Assembly (NCBI RefSeq): GCF_014170375.1
Contig: NZ_LZZW01000013.1
Span: 124,001-188,000, forward strand
DNA: 64,000 nucleotides
Source: Variovorax sp. UMC13
GTDB taxonomy: Bacteria > Pseudomonadota > Gammaproteobacteria > Burkholderiales > Burkholderiaceae_C
Direction of reading: 5' to 3'
The notes under the pieces were generated by a model. That model was not told where the DNA came from. It did not search any database and saw only the letters and a list, made by a program, of their open reading frames with translations. The position numbers and the translations under genes were made by a program. Below are positions 34,951 to 44,791 of the stretch, piece by piece (the first letter of the stretch is position 1; each line of letters starts with the position of its first letter).

Positions 34951-35952
34951 ATGAGCTTCTTTGCCATCCTGTGTGCCTTGTTGATCGAGCAGGTGCGGCC
35001 GCTCACTGTGCACAACCCGGTGTATGCCGCGGTGCTGGCCTGGACGCGCTGGACCAGCCGTAACTTCGATGCCGGCAAGTCGCACCACGGCTGGGTGGCA
35101 TGGGGCCTCGCTGTGTTCGTGCCCACATTGCTCACGCTGGGCGTGCACTGGCTGCTGGTGCTTACGCTGGGTCTGCCCTTCGCGGTGCTGTGGAGCGTCG
35201 CGATGCTCTACATCACGTTGGGCTTCCGCCAGTTCAGCCATCACTTCACTGGCATCCGCGATGCGCTCGAAGACGGCGACCAGCCGCTCGCGCGTTCGCT
35301 GCTCGCGCACTGGCAGCATGCCGATGCGGCCGACTTGCCGCGCAGCGAGATCGTGCGCCACGTGATCGAGCACTCGGTCATCGCCGCTCACCGCCACGTA
35401 TTTGGCGTGCTGGCCTGGTTCTCGGTGCTCGCGGCCCTCGGCCTCGGCCCGGCCGGCGCGGTGTTCTATCGCATGAGCGAATTCGTCGCGCGCTACTGGA
35501 CCCACAAGGACGGCGCCGCGGTGCAGCCCTCCAGCGTCTCAGTACAGCAGGCCGCGCGCCGTGCGTGGAGCTTGACCGACTGGCTGCCCGCACGCATCAC
35601 CGCGCTCGGCTTCGCGGTGGTAGGCAGCTTCGAGGACGCGATCGATTCCTGGCGCAACGACGCCAAGCGGTTCCCGGACCCCAACGACGGCGTGATCCTG
35701 GCCGCCACCTCCGGGGCCGTGAACGTGCGGCTTGGCGGCGGCACGTTGCGGTCGCTGGACGCCGGCGACCCGCTCATCCATGCGCAGGCCGGCGACACCA
35801 ACTGGTCCGACCCCGAACACGACAGCGGCAGCACCGGCGGGCGCGAACCCGACCTGGCGCACCTGCGTAGCGTGGTCGGCCTGGTGTGGCGCTCGGTCGT
35901 GATGTGGATGGTGCTGTTGGCGCTGCTCACACTGGCCCGCCTGCTGGGCTGA
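34951..35952 (+). CDS. cobD: Cobalamin biosynthesis protein CobD/CbiB
   Basis: A 333-residue inner-membrane protein of the CobD/CbiB family, which forms adenosylcobinamide (or its phosphate) by amidating adenosylcobyric acid with an aminopropanol. Visible are IRDALEDGD and [21 protein letters not shown], membrane helices at ~55-85, 145-165 and 310-330, a central [21 protein letters not shown] stretch and a helical C-terminus. The ATG at 34951 follows the leader sequence that is also found before the truncated copy at 32320. It precedes hisC by 13 bases, a common pairing in Burkholderiales. The rest of the cobalamin pathway is not in the window. Confidence 0.9.
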   Translation: MSFFAILCALLIEQVRPLTVHNPVYAAVLAWTRWTSRNFDAGKSHHGWVAWGLAVFVPTLLTLGVHWLLVLTLGLPFAVLWSVAMLYITLGFRQFSHHFTGIRDALEDGDQPLARSLLAHWQHADAADLPRSEIVRHVIEHSVIAAHRHVFGVLAWFSVLAALGLGPAGAVFYRMSEFVARYWTHKDGAAVQPSSVSVQQAARRAWSLTDWLPARITALGFAVVGSFEDAIDSWRNDAKRFPDPNDGVILAATSGAVNVRLGGGTLRSLDAGDPLIHAQAGDTNWSDPEHDSGSTGGREPDLAHLRSVVGLVWRSVVMWMVLLALLTLARLLG

Positions 35953-35965
35953 AACCTTCGCCCGA

Positions 35966-37045
35966 ATGACCGACATCCCTTCCTTCTGGAGTCCGCGCAT
36001 CGGTGCGCTCCAGCCCTACGTGCCGGGCGAGCAGCCGCGCATCGACGGGCTGGTCAAGCTCAACACCAACGAGAACCCGTACCCGCCGTCGCCCGCCGTG
36101 CTCGACGCGATCCAGGCCGCGGCGGCCCACGGCCTCGAGCGCTACCCCGACCCCGAGTCGCAGGCCCTGCGCGAAGCCATCGCCGCGCGGCACGGCCTTC
36201 AGCCCGGGCAAGTGTTCGTCGGCAACGGTTCCGACGAAGTGCTGGCGCATGCCTTCTTCGCCTTCTTCCAGCAGGCAGAACCGCTGCTGTTTCCCGACGT
36301 CACCTACAGCTTCTACCGCGTTTATGCGCAGCTCTACGGCATCGATTGCGCGCTGCAGCCGGTCGACGCCGCGCTGCGCATCGACGTCGAGGCGCTGGCC
36401 GCGCGTGCGGCCCAGGGTTGCGCCGGCCTGGTGATCGCCAATCCCAACGCACCCACGGGCATCGGCCTGCCGCTGGCCGACATCGAGCGGCTGCTGCGCG
36501 CCTGCCCGACGCGCGTGGTGCTGGTCGACGAGGCCTACGTCGACTTCGGCGGCCAGAGCGCGCTGGCGATGATCGACCGCCATCCGAACCTGCTGGTGGT
36601 GCAGACCCTGTCCAAGTCGCGCTCGCTGGCGGGCCTGCGCGTGGGCTTCGCCTGCGGCCAGGCATCGCTGATCAATGCGCTGACCCGCGTGAAGAACAGC
36701 TTCAACTCCTACCCGCTCGATCGCCTCGCCCAGGCCGGCGCGATCGCCGCGCTGCAGGACGAAGCCTGGTTTGCGCAGACGCGTGACGCCGTCGTCGACA
36801 CGCGCGAAGGGCTGGTGCTGCAGCTGGAAGACTTCGGCTTCGAGGTGCTGCCCTCGCAGGCCAACTTCGTGTTCGCGCGGCATCCGGCGCATGACGCCGC
36901 TGCGTTGGCGGCTGCACTGCGCGAACGCGCGGTGCTGGTGCGCCACTTCCGTCAGCCGCGCATCGCGGACTACCTGCGCATCAGCATCGGCACGCGGGCG
37001 CAGTGCGGCCAGTTGGTGGATGCGCTGGCGGCGATCCTTGGATAG
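35966..37045 (+). CDS. hisC: Histidinol-phosphate aminotransferase-like enzyme
   Basis: A 359-residue PLP aminotransferase of fold type I. Family marks include [15 protein letters not shown] near residue 30, [12 protein letters not shown] near 80, NPNAPTG near 160, [10 protein letters not shown] near 185 and the PLP lysine in [14 protein letters not shown] near 215. It starts 13 bases after cobD, so the two are probably one transcript. HisC-type enzymes act on histidinol phosphate, but members beside cobD can act as threonine-phosphate decarboxylase or similar (CobC). The NENP(Y/F) motif and length favour HisC; the context leaves the cobalamin role open. Confidence 0.9.
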   Translation: MTDIPSFWSPRIGALQPYVPGEQPRIDGLVKLNTNENPYPPSPAVLDAIQAAAAHGLERYPDPESQALREAIAARHGLQPGQVFVGNGSDEVLAHAFFAFFQQAEPLLFPDVTYSFYRVYAQLYGIDCALQPVDAALRIDVEALAARAAQGCAGLVIANPNAPTGIGLPLADIERLLRACPTRVVLVDEAYVDFGGQSALAMIDRHPNLLVVQTLSKSRSLAGLRVGFACGQASLINALTRVKNSFNSYPLDRLAQAGAIAALQDEAWFAQTRDAVVDTREGLVLQLEDFGFEVLPSQANFVFARHPAHDAAALAAALRERAVLVRHFRQPRIADYLRISIGTRAQCGQLVDALAAILG

Positions 37046-37245
37046 TCTGCAGCGACAGCCCGCCGGTGGCGTCTGAACGCCTGGATCTCGGGGCGACTCC
37101 GAGGACCGAAGATGAAGATTTCATGACTTTCGGCAGTGTGAGTGCGCCGGCAACGTCTTGTAGGGATTCCTCTCTCGTACGGCTTCCCAAGGACATGTTC
37201 TTGCGAAAGGTGTTTGCCGGGGAGGGCCATGACAAGAAAGCCCAC

Positions 37246-37948
37246 TTGAACGCTTCCCCGAATCTCCTGCCGGCCCTGCGACGCCGTGCTGTTGCCCAGT
37301 TCCTGCTCCTCGCGCTCCCGACATCGTTTGCGGCGGCGTCCGATGCCAATGCCCCGGCGCCGCAGCCCGGGCTTGGGCTCGGCACGCCGTTGGAATGCGG
37401 AACCGCAAGAGGCGCGTGAGTCGCTGGCTCGCGAGTTGCTCGCGCTGTGGCAATCCACCTGCCTCAGACACCACCGCAACCCCTTGGCGCTGCGTGCCTC
37501 GCTCTTGCAGGCAGGCCATCGAGAAAATCCCGAGGCCGCCGAATCGTTCCTCAATGGCTACGCCGACACGGTCTGGGACGTCGGCAATGGCCTGGACGCG
37601 CAGCGGATGCTGCTGATGCTCGACAACGGCATTTGCGAAATCCGAGCCCAGAAGGCGGATGCGCGCGTGCTCGATGAAGGGTTCAGGAAGATCGTCGAAG
37701 GCTTGGCCGTCGAAGGCCCCGAGCGGAGCACGGTGCAGTCGGTGCCGAACACGCGGTTCTCGGACTTCGGCGGATTGCAGAAGAACACGGTGTACCGGGT
37801 GTCCCACGACGTCGGCGATCAGGCTTGGTACATGGCCTGCGCGAGCAGCGACAGCCCCTTGACGCCCACGCAGGCGATCCTTGTCATTGCGCCGGTGCCC
37901 GAGGCCGAGCAGAAGAAGAACAGGCGGCCTCGTATCACCTTTCGCTAG
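37246..37948 (+). pseudogene. Secreted hypothetical protein, frameshifted
   Basis: Two frames join into one product of about 230 residues. The first, from a TTG at 37246, has a good signal peptide (LRRRAVAQFLLLALPTSFAAA). It runs to a stop at 37419. The second frame continues from about 37395 with EARESLARELLALWQSTCLRHH, YADTVWDVGNGLDAQRML and VGDQAWYMACASSD, a secreted-looking domain I do not recognise. The join lies near 37395. Without the signal peptide frame the second part would not be exported, so this is a broken gene or a sequencing error. It lies between hisC and a convergent DUF1090 gene. Confidence 0.65.
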
Positions 37949-37974
37949 GCTGCCGCGGGCGCGGATCCCTTGGC

Positions 37975-38307
37975 TCAGAGCCCCTGTCTCAGCTTGCGCA
38001 GCTCGGTTTCCGCGCGGTCGAGCTCTTTTCGCAGGTCGGCGATTTCCTTCTGCAGCCGCGCGATGTGCGCCTCGCGGCTCTGCACCGGCGGCAGCGTGCC
38101 ACAGCGCGCCTGGACCGCTGCCAGTTCATCGGCGAGCTGTCGGCGCTGGAGCAGGCGCCCGCGGGTCTGCGCCACGTCCATCTCCTGCAGCAGCCTGAGC
38201 TCCTCGGTTTTGCAGTCCGCTTCGCCGGCTGGATTGGACGGCTGAGCCAGCGTCGGGGTGGCGAAGAGAAAGAGGGCTGCAAGGAGGAGGGGGAGGAGGG
38301 CGTGCAT
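37975..38307 (-). CDS. DUF1090 family periplasmic protein
   Basis: A 110-residue protein with a signal peptide (LLPLLLAALFLFATPTLA, cleaved about residue 21) and a following coiled-coil region with two Cys residues (ADCKTEELRLLQE and ARCGTLPPV), ending in a Lys/Glu/Arg-rich helix. This is the YqjC-type DUF1090 layout; the family is periplasmic and of unknown function. It is convergent with the frameshifted secreted gene and divergent from the 1219-residue protein. Confidence 0.8.
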   Translation of the reverse strand: MHALLPLLLAALFLFATPTLAQPSNPAGEADCKTEELRLLQEMDVAQTRGRLLQRRQLADELAAVQARCGTLPPVQSREAHIARLQKEIADLRKELDRAETELRKLRQGL

Positions 38308-38591
38308 GGCGGTGCCTGTGAGACACGCGATCGGCCGGCAAGTTCATTGCGGACGATCTGTGCATCGGCATGCGCGCAATGCCGCCATCGGGCCGATGCG
38401 CTCGTTGGTCATGCTGGGCGAGCTCCTTCGCCGTCCATAGCGCATCGGCCCTGTCTCGTCTATCCGACAGAAGGCCTGGTCGAAGGGCGAGACGGAACGC
38501 ATGACTGGCCTTTACGATAACTCGCCTGCTTGGGCAGCGCCTTTTGCCGGTTGATCGCACGTTCCATCCGAAGCTTCGACCGGAGGTCTTG

Positions 38592-41500
38592 ATGTACACG
38601 CCAGACTGCAAAGAGCGCTGGAGCGAGGTCAACGAAGAGGCAGCACACACCGCCGTCGAGCAACTCGCGCAGCTGCTTTCTTCACCTGGCGAGGCGGTCC
38701 CGGCGGCCGTTCTGGAGGGCGACCACGGTGGCTCCGAACTGGCGACGCCCCTTCTGGTGCGCCGCGTCTGGGTGACGGCGCTGGAGTTCGCCCCGCCGGG
38801 CTGGCAACTCTTCCGATTCGATTGCGACATCTCGGCGATCACCACGCTCGTTGGCTACGGCGGGCTGGGCTATCTGTTCATGGTGGTCGGCCCGGACAGG
38901 CTGGCGGACCGCATTCTGCTTGACTGGACCTCTGCCCCCCTGGGGCGGATCGCAGACAACATGCGTTTGGATCTGGCGTCGCTGGACACTGCCGCGATTC
39001 GAGACTATCTGAGGTTCTTCTGCTCGTTTCTCGGAGGCCAGGCGCACGAGGAGACAGGCGCGGTTGCGCCGTTCCTCATTCCCAGCAGTGCTGCAAGCCT
39101 GACGTGGGATGAGCACTCCCAGACTGCTCACGGTGTTGCGCGGCGAAAGTGGTTGAGGGTTTTCGAGCCCGTCACCGGCATGGAGTCGTTGGACAGGCCA
39201 GATCTGCCTGAGACGCCACAGCCCACGCCGATCGACCGGCCGGTTGAAGTCTTGCAGGACAAGCTCGCAGACGATGCCGATCGCGACGGGAAGTCGCTGG
39301 GTGATACGCCGGCTGCGGTTGCTCAGGTGTTCGAGGCGTTTCCTGCGAATCCACCGGTCCCGACTCGGATGGCCTCTCCTGGCACAGAAAGTGTGGTGCC
39401 AGACCAGGATGTTCCTCCAGAGGGGGCCGATGGCCTGAACGCGCTGTGCGTCACATTCGAGGCGCTGGTCTACTACGACACGGTGCTGTTCCGGTGCGAG
39501 TTCGAAGTCACATGCAACGGACGGGTTCGCATGACGAAGGACACGCAATTGACCAGTCCATTGCCGCTGCGCAAGTGGGAAGCGCGCTGGGGCCCCCACG
39601 GGACGAGGCTGCTGTTCCAGACGGATCCTCGGGAATCAATCGGCGCGGCCGCCCTGCTGGAGCGTTTGCAGGAGCTTCAGGCACCACCCGAGGGCGGGCA
39701 GCATGCTGTCCCCGAGCTGACATCCACAGGGACGGCTCGTGTGGTCAGAGGTCTGCGCGTCAGCGAACCCGTGCGATGGAGCCACGTGTTCAAGACCGCG
39801 GTGACTTTGGAAAACGTTCAGTTCGACGACGACGTGCTGTTTGACGAGTGCGTGTTCGAGCGCTCGCTGAACCTGATCGGTTGCCGCTTTCTGAAGCGCC
39901 TGAGCATGTGCGACACCACCGTGAAGGGTGCGTTGCGCCTGGACCGGTCCATCATCTATGGCGCTGTTGCCAAAGGCGACGTTGTGCCGCAAGCCGGGGC
40001 GTTCCCTGAAGACGCTGTTCTGAAGCCCCCACCTGCGCTTGCGCTGCGAGGGCTGAAGGTGGAGCGCAGCCTTTTTGCGGACAAGTTGACTTGCTTCGGG
40101 CGCGTGCGTGCCGAGTGGTGCCGCATCGGTGGAACCTTGCGTGCACGCGGTTTGCAAATTCATCCCCGTCCCGGCGTGGGCGAGCAGAGCGAGGCACTGA
40201 ACATCTCTCATGCCCAGATCGACGGTCCGCTGGACCTGCGGTCTCTTGTCCCAAAGAAGCAGGAGCCAGGCGCGCATCGCCGAAGCTTCATCTTCGATCA
40301 TGTGGTCCTGCATGGCGCTCAACTGGCACAGTTTCATGCGCATGGAATCCGTATCGAGGGCAATCTGGACCTGAGCGCCTGCACTCTCAAGGGGCAGATC
40401 GGCTTGCACGCAGTGGCCGTGCGGGGTGGAGCCTCACCGGGTGGATGGCGCCCACGCGTTGCGGGGCACCTGTTGCTTGACCGGGCCAAAACCGGCCTTG
40501 TCGACTTGGCCGGCATCAGCGTCGGCGGCAGCTTGACGTTCATCGAAACACAGATCTCTGGCGGTTTCTACGGCAGCCTCTGGCTCGACTACCGCTTTAC
40601 CGTCGAGCGCGGCTTGACCGGTTCAGGCGCCAACGTGACCAGTGGGGTCTACCTGACAGGCGCAAGGATCGGTGGGGAAATCGAGTTCGTCACCGGGCGA
40701 CTGGGTCGGCTGCGCATCAGTTGTTCCGACGCATTCGCCGACGACGCGCGCGCCCCGGCCCTTCGATTCTGCAGGTCCGAGGCCAGCGGGATCGTTCTTC
40801 ACGATGTCGTCATCGATTCAACCTCGAGCTTCGAAGGGCTGCAACTGCATGGCGCCGCTCTCGGCGAGGCGGAAGGCGGTTTCGTCGCCGTCAACGTCAG
40901 AATGGGCGGCAGTCTGCAGTTCTGGTCGGCCGAACTCGCCGAAGTCGTGCGTCGCCGGACGAGGAGGGAGTTTCCCTTGCTGGACCCGACCGTGAGCGCC
41001 GCTGCGGTGCGCGAGATCTGTGGGCGTTTCAAGGGACCCCTGGACCTGAGAGGGCTTCGTGTCGAGGGCTCCATCGAGCTCGGCAGATTGGATGTGGGCG
41101 GGGCGATCCGTCTCGACGGCGCCAGGGTGGAAGGCCACCTCCTCACCTATGCAGACGAAGCCCGTATCACGTGCGAATCCTTTGTCGCCGATTCGATCCG
41201 CGTCAAAGGCAGCACGGATCTGACCGGCTTGACCGTGCGCGAGGGAGGCGTTCGAGCGCGCGATGCGGAGTTCACGGGGCAAGTGCTGCTGGCCACGCCA
41301 AGGGCGATGTCGGATGAGGTGGATGCAGCGGTCGCTTCGCGGTCCATTCTGCGGCTGGCGAAGGGCACCGTCGATCTGGAGGGTTCGCGCGCGGCGCGCC
41401 TGGTGCTGCACAGTGCGAGTGTCGAAACGCCGGCACCGCAAGAAGCGGCGTTTGCGCTTGCCCGATGTAGCTTTGCACAACTCGAGGCACAGGGATTCGG

Positions 41501-42251
41501 GAAAGCCTCCAGGCATTGGGAGTTTCCAAGGACCATTGATCTTTCGGCAGCCTTGATCGGCGACTGGGCTGTGGATCCACAACGCGAGGCCTTGCCGCTG
41601 CTTGTGGCCACCGCGCCATTCGACGGGAGAAACTACCTGGATGTAGAGCAGCGCCTTGCGAAGATCGGCAAGAAGGGCCGGGCCAACCGCGTCTATCGAA
41701 AAATGCTCTGGCGCAGCCTGCATCTCCAGCCCGGAAGCCGCATTCTCGAACGCGTCGCGAACCTCTTCGCTCGCCTCAGGAATCGACTCAACTGGTTGTT
41801 CTCGGGCAATGGCACGTGGCCCATGCTGATGGCCGTGTGGCTTGTTCTCTTCCTCCTGCCTGTCGTCCTGGTGCTTCGCAATCCCGAGAACGTCGAGTTC
41901 GTGGGCTCCGAGAAGGAGAAGGGGGACATGGCAGGTCACTACGACTTGAGAACGGACTGGGACTACATCAAGGCCACCGGCGTCACCTTTGCCTACTCCC
42001 TGCCGATACTGAGCGGCTCAAAGTTTGACATCGTGCGCGCCAGGCTCGTGGGGCCCACCTGTGAACCGGAATGGATCGCGAGGCTGCTGGGCAGGAAGGT
42101 TTCAGAAGAGCCCTCGGGGCCCACGTGCAGATTCGTGCTGATCGACGGTGTATCGCCACACGGATTCGCCATGATGTTCTCGACGGTCCAGTTCCTGTTG
42201 TGGATTCTGGTGTTTGCCAACATCCCGTCCGTCTCGCGCAGGAGGCAGTGA
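38592..42251 (+). CDS. 1219-residue beta-helix-like protein with two C-terminal membrane segments
   Basis: No known family is certain. Residues 1-170 form a folded N-terminal domain (FRFDCDISAITTLVGYGGLGYLF near 75), then a Pro/Asp-rich linker (~200-270), another domain (~280-390), and a long section (~395-950) of degenerate pentapeptide-like or bactofilin-like repeats with Leu/Phe every few residues and Gly/Asp turns (DDDVLFDECVFERSLNLIG, EGSIELGRLDVGGAIRLDG). The C-terminus has a hydrophobic helix (~1076-1096, WPMLMAVWLVLFLLPVVLVL), a ~95-residue loop with a hydrophobic VTFAYSLPIL segment, and a final helix (~1190-1212). This resembles pentapeptide proteins fused to a two-helix ion-channel unit, but no GYG filter is seen. 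GGAGG precedes ATG 38592 by 5 bases. Confidence 0.85.
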   Translation: MYTPDCKERWSEVNEEAAHTAVEQLAQLLSSPGEAVPAAVLEGDHGGSELATPLLVRRVWVTALEFAPPGWQLFRFDCDISAITTLVGYGGLGYLFMVVGPDRLADRILLDWTSAPLGRIADNMRLDLASLDTAAIRDYLRFFCSFLGGQAHEETGAVAPFLIPSSAASLTWDEHSQTAHGVARRKWLRVFEPVTGMESLDRPDLPETPQPTPIDRPVEVLQDKLADDADRDGKSLGDTPAAVAQVFEAFPANPPVPTRMASPGTESVVPDQDVPPEGADGLNALCVTFEALVYYDTVLFRCEFEVTCNGRVRMTKDTQLTSPLPLRKWEARWGPHGTRLLFQTDPRESIGAAALLERLQELQAPPEGGQHAVPELTSTGTARVVRGLRVSEPVRWSHVFKTAVTLENVQFDDDVLFDECVFERSLNLIGCRFLKRLSMCDTTVKGALRLDRSIIYGAVAKGDVVPQAGAFPEDAVLKPPPALALRGLKVERSLFADKLTCFGRVRAEWCRIGGTLRARGLQIHPRPGVGEQSEALNISHAQIDGPLDLRSLVPKKQEPGAHRRSFIFDHVVLHGAQLAQFHAHGIRIEGNLDLSACTLKGQIGLHAVAVRGGASPGGWRPRVAGHLLLDRAKTGLVDLAGISVGGSLTFIETQISGGFYGSLWLDYRFTVERGLTGSGANVTSGVYLTGARIGGEIEFVTGRLGRLRISCSDAFADDARAPALRFCRSEASGIVLHDVVIDSTSSFEGLQLHGAALGEAEGGFVAVNVRMGGSLQFWSAELAEVVRRRTRREFPLLDPTVSAAAVREICGRFKGPLDLRGLRVEGSIELGRLDVGGAIRLDGARVEGHLLTYADEARITCESFVADSIRVKGSTDLTGLTVREGGVRARDAEFTGQVLLATPRAMSDEVDAAVASRSILRLAKGTVDLEGSRAARLVLHSASVETPAPQEAAFALARCSFAQLEAQGFGKASRHWEFPRTIDLSAALIGDWAVDPQREALPLLVATAPFDGRNYLDVEQRLAKIGKKGRANRVYRKMLWRSLHLQPGSRILERVANLFARLRNRLNWLFSGNGTWPMLMAVWLVLFLLPVVLVLRNPENVEFVGSEKEKGDMAGHYDLRTDWDYIKATGVTFAYSLPILSGSKFDIVRARLVGPTCEPEWIARLLGRKVSEEPSGPTCRFVLIDGVSPHGFAMMFSTVQFLLWILVFANIPSVSRRRQ

Positions 42252-42353
42252 ACTTCGCCGGCGCATCGGAAGCCCATTCAAGGCCGACGGATGCTGAACC
42301 GCTTCGCCCTGTGCTCGGCCGGCGCCGTGCGGCCGCAGTCGATCGGGCTGGAC

Positions 42354-43451
42354 CTATCCCGCGCTTGAAGGCGCCGGCACGGCTCCCGCCCGCTGCCGGT
42401 CCTTCATCCGCAGGAACGGCCGTTCGATGAAGAAGCAGCTGACGCAGGCGGCCGCGAAGGCCTGGACGATGTTGAACGGAAAGGCCATCGCATAGGCGAA
42501 GTCGTGGTTCAGGAAGAGCTGCTGCCAGAGGTACAGGCTGTACGAGATGGTGCCGATGAACACCGGGATCCGCTGCCTGCAGAGTCGGCTCAGCCAGAAG
42601 TCCTTGACATGCACTATGCCCAGGATGATCACGGCCGCGAGCAGCGCGTCGATGGTCTGCCCGTAGGTCACGTTCCAGGCGCCCTTGAGGATCGAGCCGA
42701 TCGCGGGGGTCACGCCGACGAACAGGATCACCGCGAGCGTGAGCAAGGCATGGCGGTAGCGGAAGCCGGTCAGCGCGTCGGCGAGTTGCCTCTGCCGCAA
42801 GGCCATCAGGCCGCCGATCAGCATCGGGTCCAGCCCGGTGTGCAGCATCATGGTCAGCTGGCCGCGCTGCGCGGGCGCCGCGAAGTAGAACAGGATCCGG
42901 ACCAGGGGAATGGCCACGATCAGCGCCATCAGCAGGCGGTCGTTGTGCTTGCGCAGCAGGTAGATGAGGATCGGCGGCCAGATCCAGTAGAACTGCTCCT
43001 CGAGCGCCAGGGTCCAGAAGTGCCCGAAGTACCATCCGCCCTGGCTGCCCTCGATCGGTGCGATGTGCAGCAGCGCACCGTAGTTCCAGATGTGCGCGGC
43101 CGCCGCCAGGAACTCCCGCCAGTCGATGCGCATGAACCCGGCCATGGTCATCACGATGAGCACGAGGATGTAGAAGTAGGACGCGGGCCAGATGCGCAGC
43201 GTGCGCCGCCGGTAGAACGCCAGGAAATCGATGCGCCCGCTGCTGGCGAATTCCCGCTGCAGCAGCCCCGTGATCAGGAAGCCGCTCAGCACGAAGAACA
43301 GCAGGATGCCCTGGTTGCCGTTCGCAAGGATCTTGAGCAGGCTCAGCCAGCCGGTGTAGCCGTTCGCCGCGGTGTGCTGGGCATGGGTCAGCACCACCAT
43401 CGTCACCGCGAAACACCTGAGGCCCGTGATTTCGTCGATGCGGCTGGACAT
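42354..43451 (-). CDS. Acyltransferase family 3 membrane protein
   Basis: A 365-residue integral membrane acyltransferase, the family that adds acetyl or other acyl groups to surface glycans. It opens with RIDEITGLRCFAVTMVVLTH, which contains the catalytic-site His at residue ~21, then FFVLSGFLITG and FYRRRTLRIWPASYFY, and has about 10 membrane helices to ISYSLYLWQQLF near the C-terminus. ATG 43451 is taken because the open frame before it is Arg/Gly-rich and not protein-like. It is on the same strand as, and about 200 bases downstream of, a glycosyltransferase gene, so the two may act on the same surface polysaccharide. Confidence 0.9.
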   Translation of the reverse strand: MSSRIDEITGLRCFAVTMVVLTHAQHTAANGYTGWLSLLKILANGNQGILLFFVLSGFLITGLLQREFASSGRIDFLAFYRRRTLRIWPASYFYILVLIVMTMAGFMRIDWREFLAAAAHIWNYGALLHIAPIEGSQGGWYFGHFWTLALEEQFYWIWPPILIYLLRKHNDRLLMALIVAIPLVRILFYFAAPAQRGQLTMMLHTGLDPMLIGGLMALRQRQLADALTGFRYRHALLTLAVILFVGVTPAIGSILKGAWNVTYGQTIDALLAAVIILGIVHVKDFWLSRLCRQRIPVFIGTISYSLYLWQQLFLNHDFAYAMAFPFNIVQAFAAACVSCFFIERPFLRMKDRQRAGAVPAPSSAG

Positions 43452-43654
43452 GGGGCGGGTTCTTGTGGGGAGGTGGACCGGGTCGCTGGAGTGTATCGAT
43501 CGATGGCCAATGCAAGAAGATCTTTTAAAACAAAAGTTCTTCAAGTTGGCAATGGCGGGATTGGGCTTGCGGGCGAACGAAGGCCCGCCCGGCTGGCCCG
43601 ACCCGGCACGTAGCCTCGGCTCAGGGCATGGGGCCCCGCACCACGGGCGCAGGC

Positions 43655-44791
43655 TCAGGCCTGGCGCCGTGCGACCACGTCCCGCAGCAGCGCCACGTAC
43701 TGCGCCACGAAGCGCCCCGGAAGGAACTGCTGCGCACGCGTGCGCGCGGCCGCCGATAGGGCGGCCCGGCGCACCGGGTCGTCCAGCAGCCGATGCATGC
43801 GATCGGCCAGTGCCGTGTGATCGCCATTGGGAAAGCTCAGGCCCGCATCGCCCACGCATTCGGCCAGGCCGCCCTGTGCCGACACGATCAGGCACTTGCC
43901 CGCGGCCATGAGCTCGATCGCCACGCCGCCCATGGGCTCGTACCAGGCCGAAGGAATGATGCCGATCGCACCGCGGCCGACGGCCTCCACCAGCGCGGCC
44001 CCTGATTGCCGGCCGGCGAACACCACCGCGTCCGCGAGGCCTTGTTCCGCCACCAGCTGCTCGATGACCGGCCGTGCCGCGCCATCACCGATCAGCAACA
44101 GGCGCGGACCGGGGCCGTGGCGACGCATCACTTCGGCAAAGGCCCGCACGAGTATGTCGACACCCTTTTCCTGGACCAGGCGGCCCATGTAGAAGAAGTC
44201 GAATTCGGGATTTGGCATGTCCGCGCCGGCGAACTGCGAGATGGGGAAGGGGTTGTAGATCTGCACTTGGCGCGGCAGCGGCAGCGCTTGCTGCATCCAC
44301 TGCGTGATCGCCACGTGGCGATCGACCGCAAAGTGGGCAACTCCGCGCCGCAGCCACAGCTTGATTCCCTCGCGCAGCGCTGTGGCCCAGCCGCTGCGGC
44401 GCGCGTGGAAGCGCACAGAGGCGAGCGGCGTGATGGGAGCGCTCGCGTTGTCGACCCAGCCGAGGCCGTCGATGCACGCCACTTGGTAGCCCACGTGGAC
44501 CCAGACGAAAGGCTTGCGCGCTAGCAGCACCCAGGGTTGCAGTGTCAGGCTCGCGCCGTTGAAGAGCACCACGTCGGCCCAGCGCACGAGTTCGCGCTGT
44601 TGCGCGCGGCGGGGGCGTCGGAACACCTCGAAGCCGTAGTCCGCAGGTGGCGCGGTGCCGGCCTCGCTTTGCGTGACGACTCGGCACTCGATGCCGCCGG
44701 TGGCTATGAAGCCCTGTGCCAGCGCCATCGACACGGTTTCGACACCGCCCACCGAGGGGTGGAAAGCGTGGGAGTACAGCAGGACCTTCAT
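43655..44791 (-). CDS. Glycosyltransferase family 4
   Basis: A 378-residue enzyme with a GT-B fold. It begins MKVLLYSHAFHPSVGGVETV, the standard N-terminal domain opening with the Gly-Gly loop, and the C-terminal domain has FDFFYMGRLVQEKGVDILV, RLLLIGDG, VVFAGRQSGAALVEAV and the donor-binding PSAWYEPMGGVAIELMAAGK (E-x7-E pattern). These enzymes transfer sugars from nucleotide donors onto lipid- or protein-linked glycans at the inner membrane. ATG 44791 is chosen because the longer open frame upstream is not protein-like. It precedes the acyltransferase gene, forming a small surface-glycan module. Confidence 0.93.
   Translation of the reverse strand: MKVLLYSHAFHPSVGGVETVSMALAQGFIATGGIECRVVTQSEAGTAPPADYGFEVFRRPRRAQQRELVRWADVVLFNGASLTLQPWVLLARKPFVWVHVGYQVACIDGLGWVDNASAPITPLASVRFHARRSGWATALREGIKLWLRRGVAHFAVDRHVAITQWMQQALPLPRQVQIYNPFPISQFAGADMPNPEFDFFYMGRLVQEKGVDILVRAFAEVMRRHGPGPRLLLIGDGAARPVIEQLVAEQGLADAVVFAGRQSGAALVEAVGRGAIGIIPSAWYEPMGGVAIELMAAGKCLIVSAQGGLAECVGDAGLSFPNGDHTALADRMHRLLDDPVRRAALSAAARTRAQQFLPGRFVAQYVALLRDVVARRQA

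Noticed and set aside
34426..35505. Long leftward frame (359 codons) across cobD
   Set aside because: It is antisense to cobD, His/Gln/Arg-rich, and explained by the GC-skewed codon usage of cobD.
35927..36946. Long leftward frame across hisC
   Set aside because: Antisense shadow of a clear aminotransferase gene; no ribosome site or family.
40818..41939. Leftward 373-codon frame inside the 1219-residue protein gene
   Set aside because: Antisense; no protein-like pattern.
42504..43613. Long rightward frame across the acyltransferase gene
   Set aside because: Antisense shadow, very rich in Gln/Glu/His and not protein-like.
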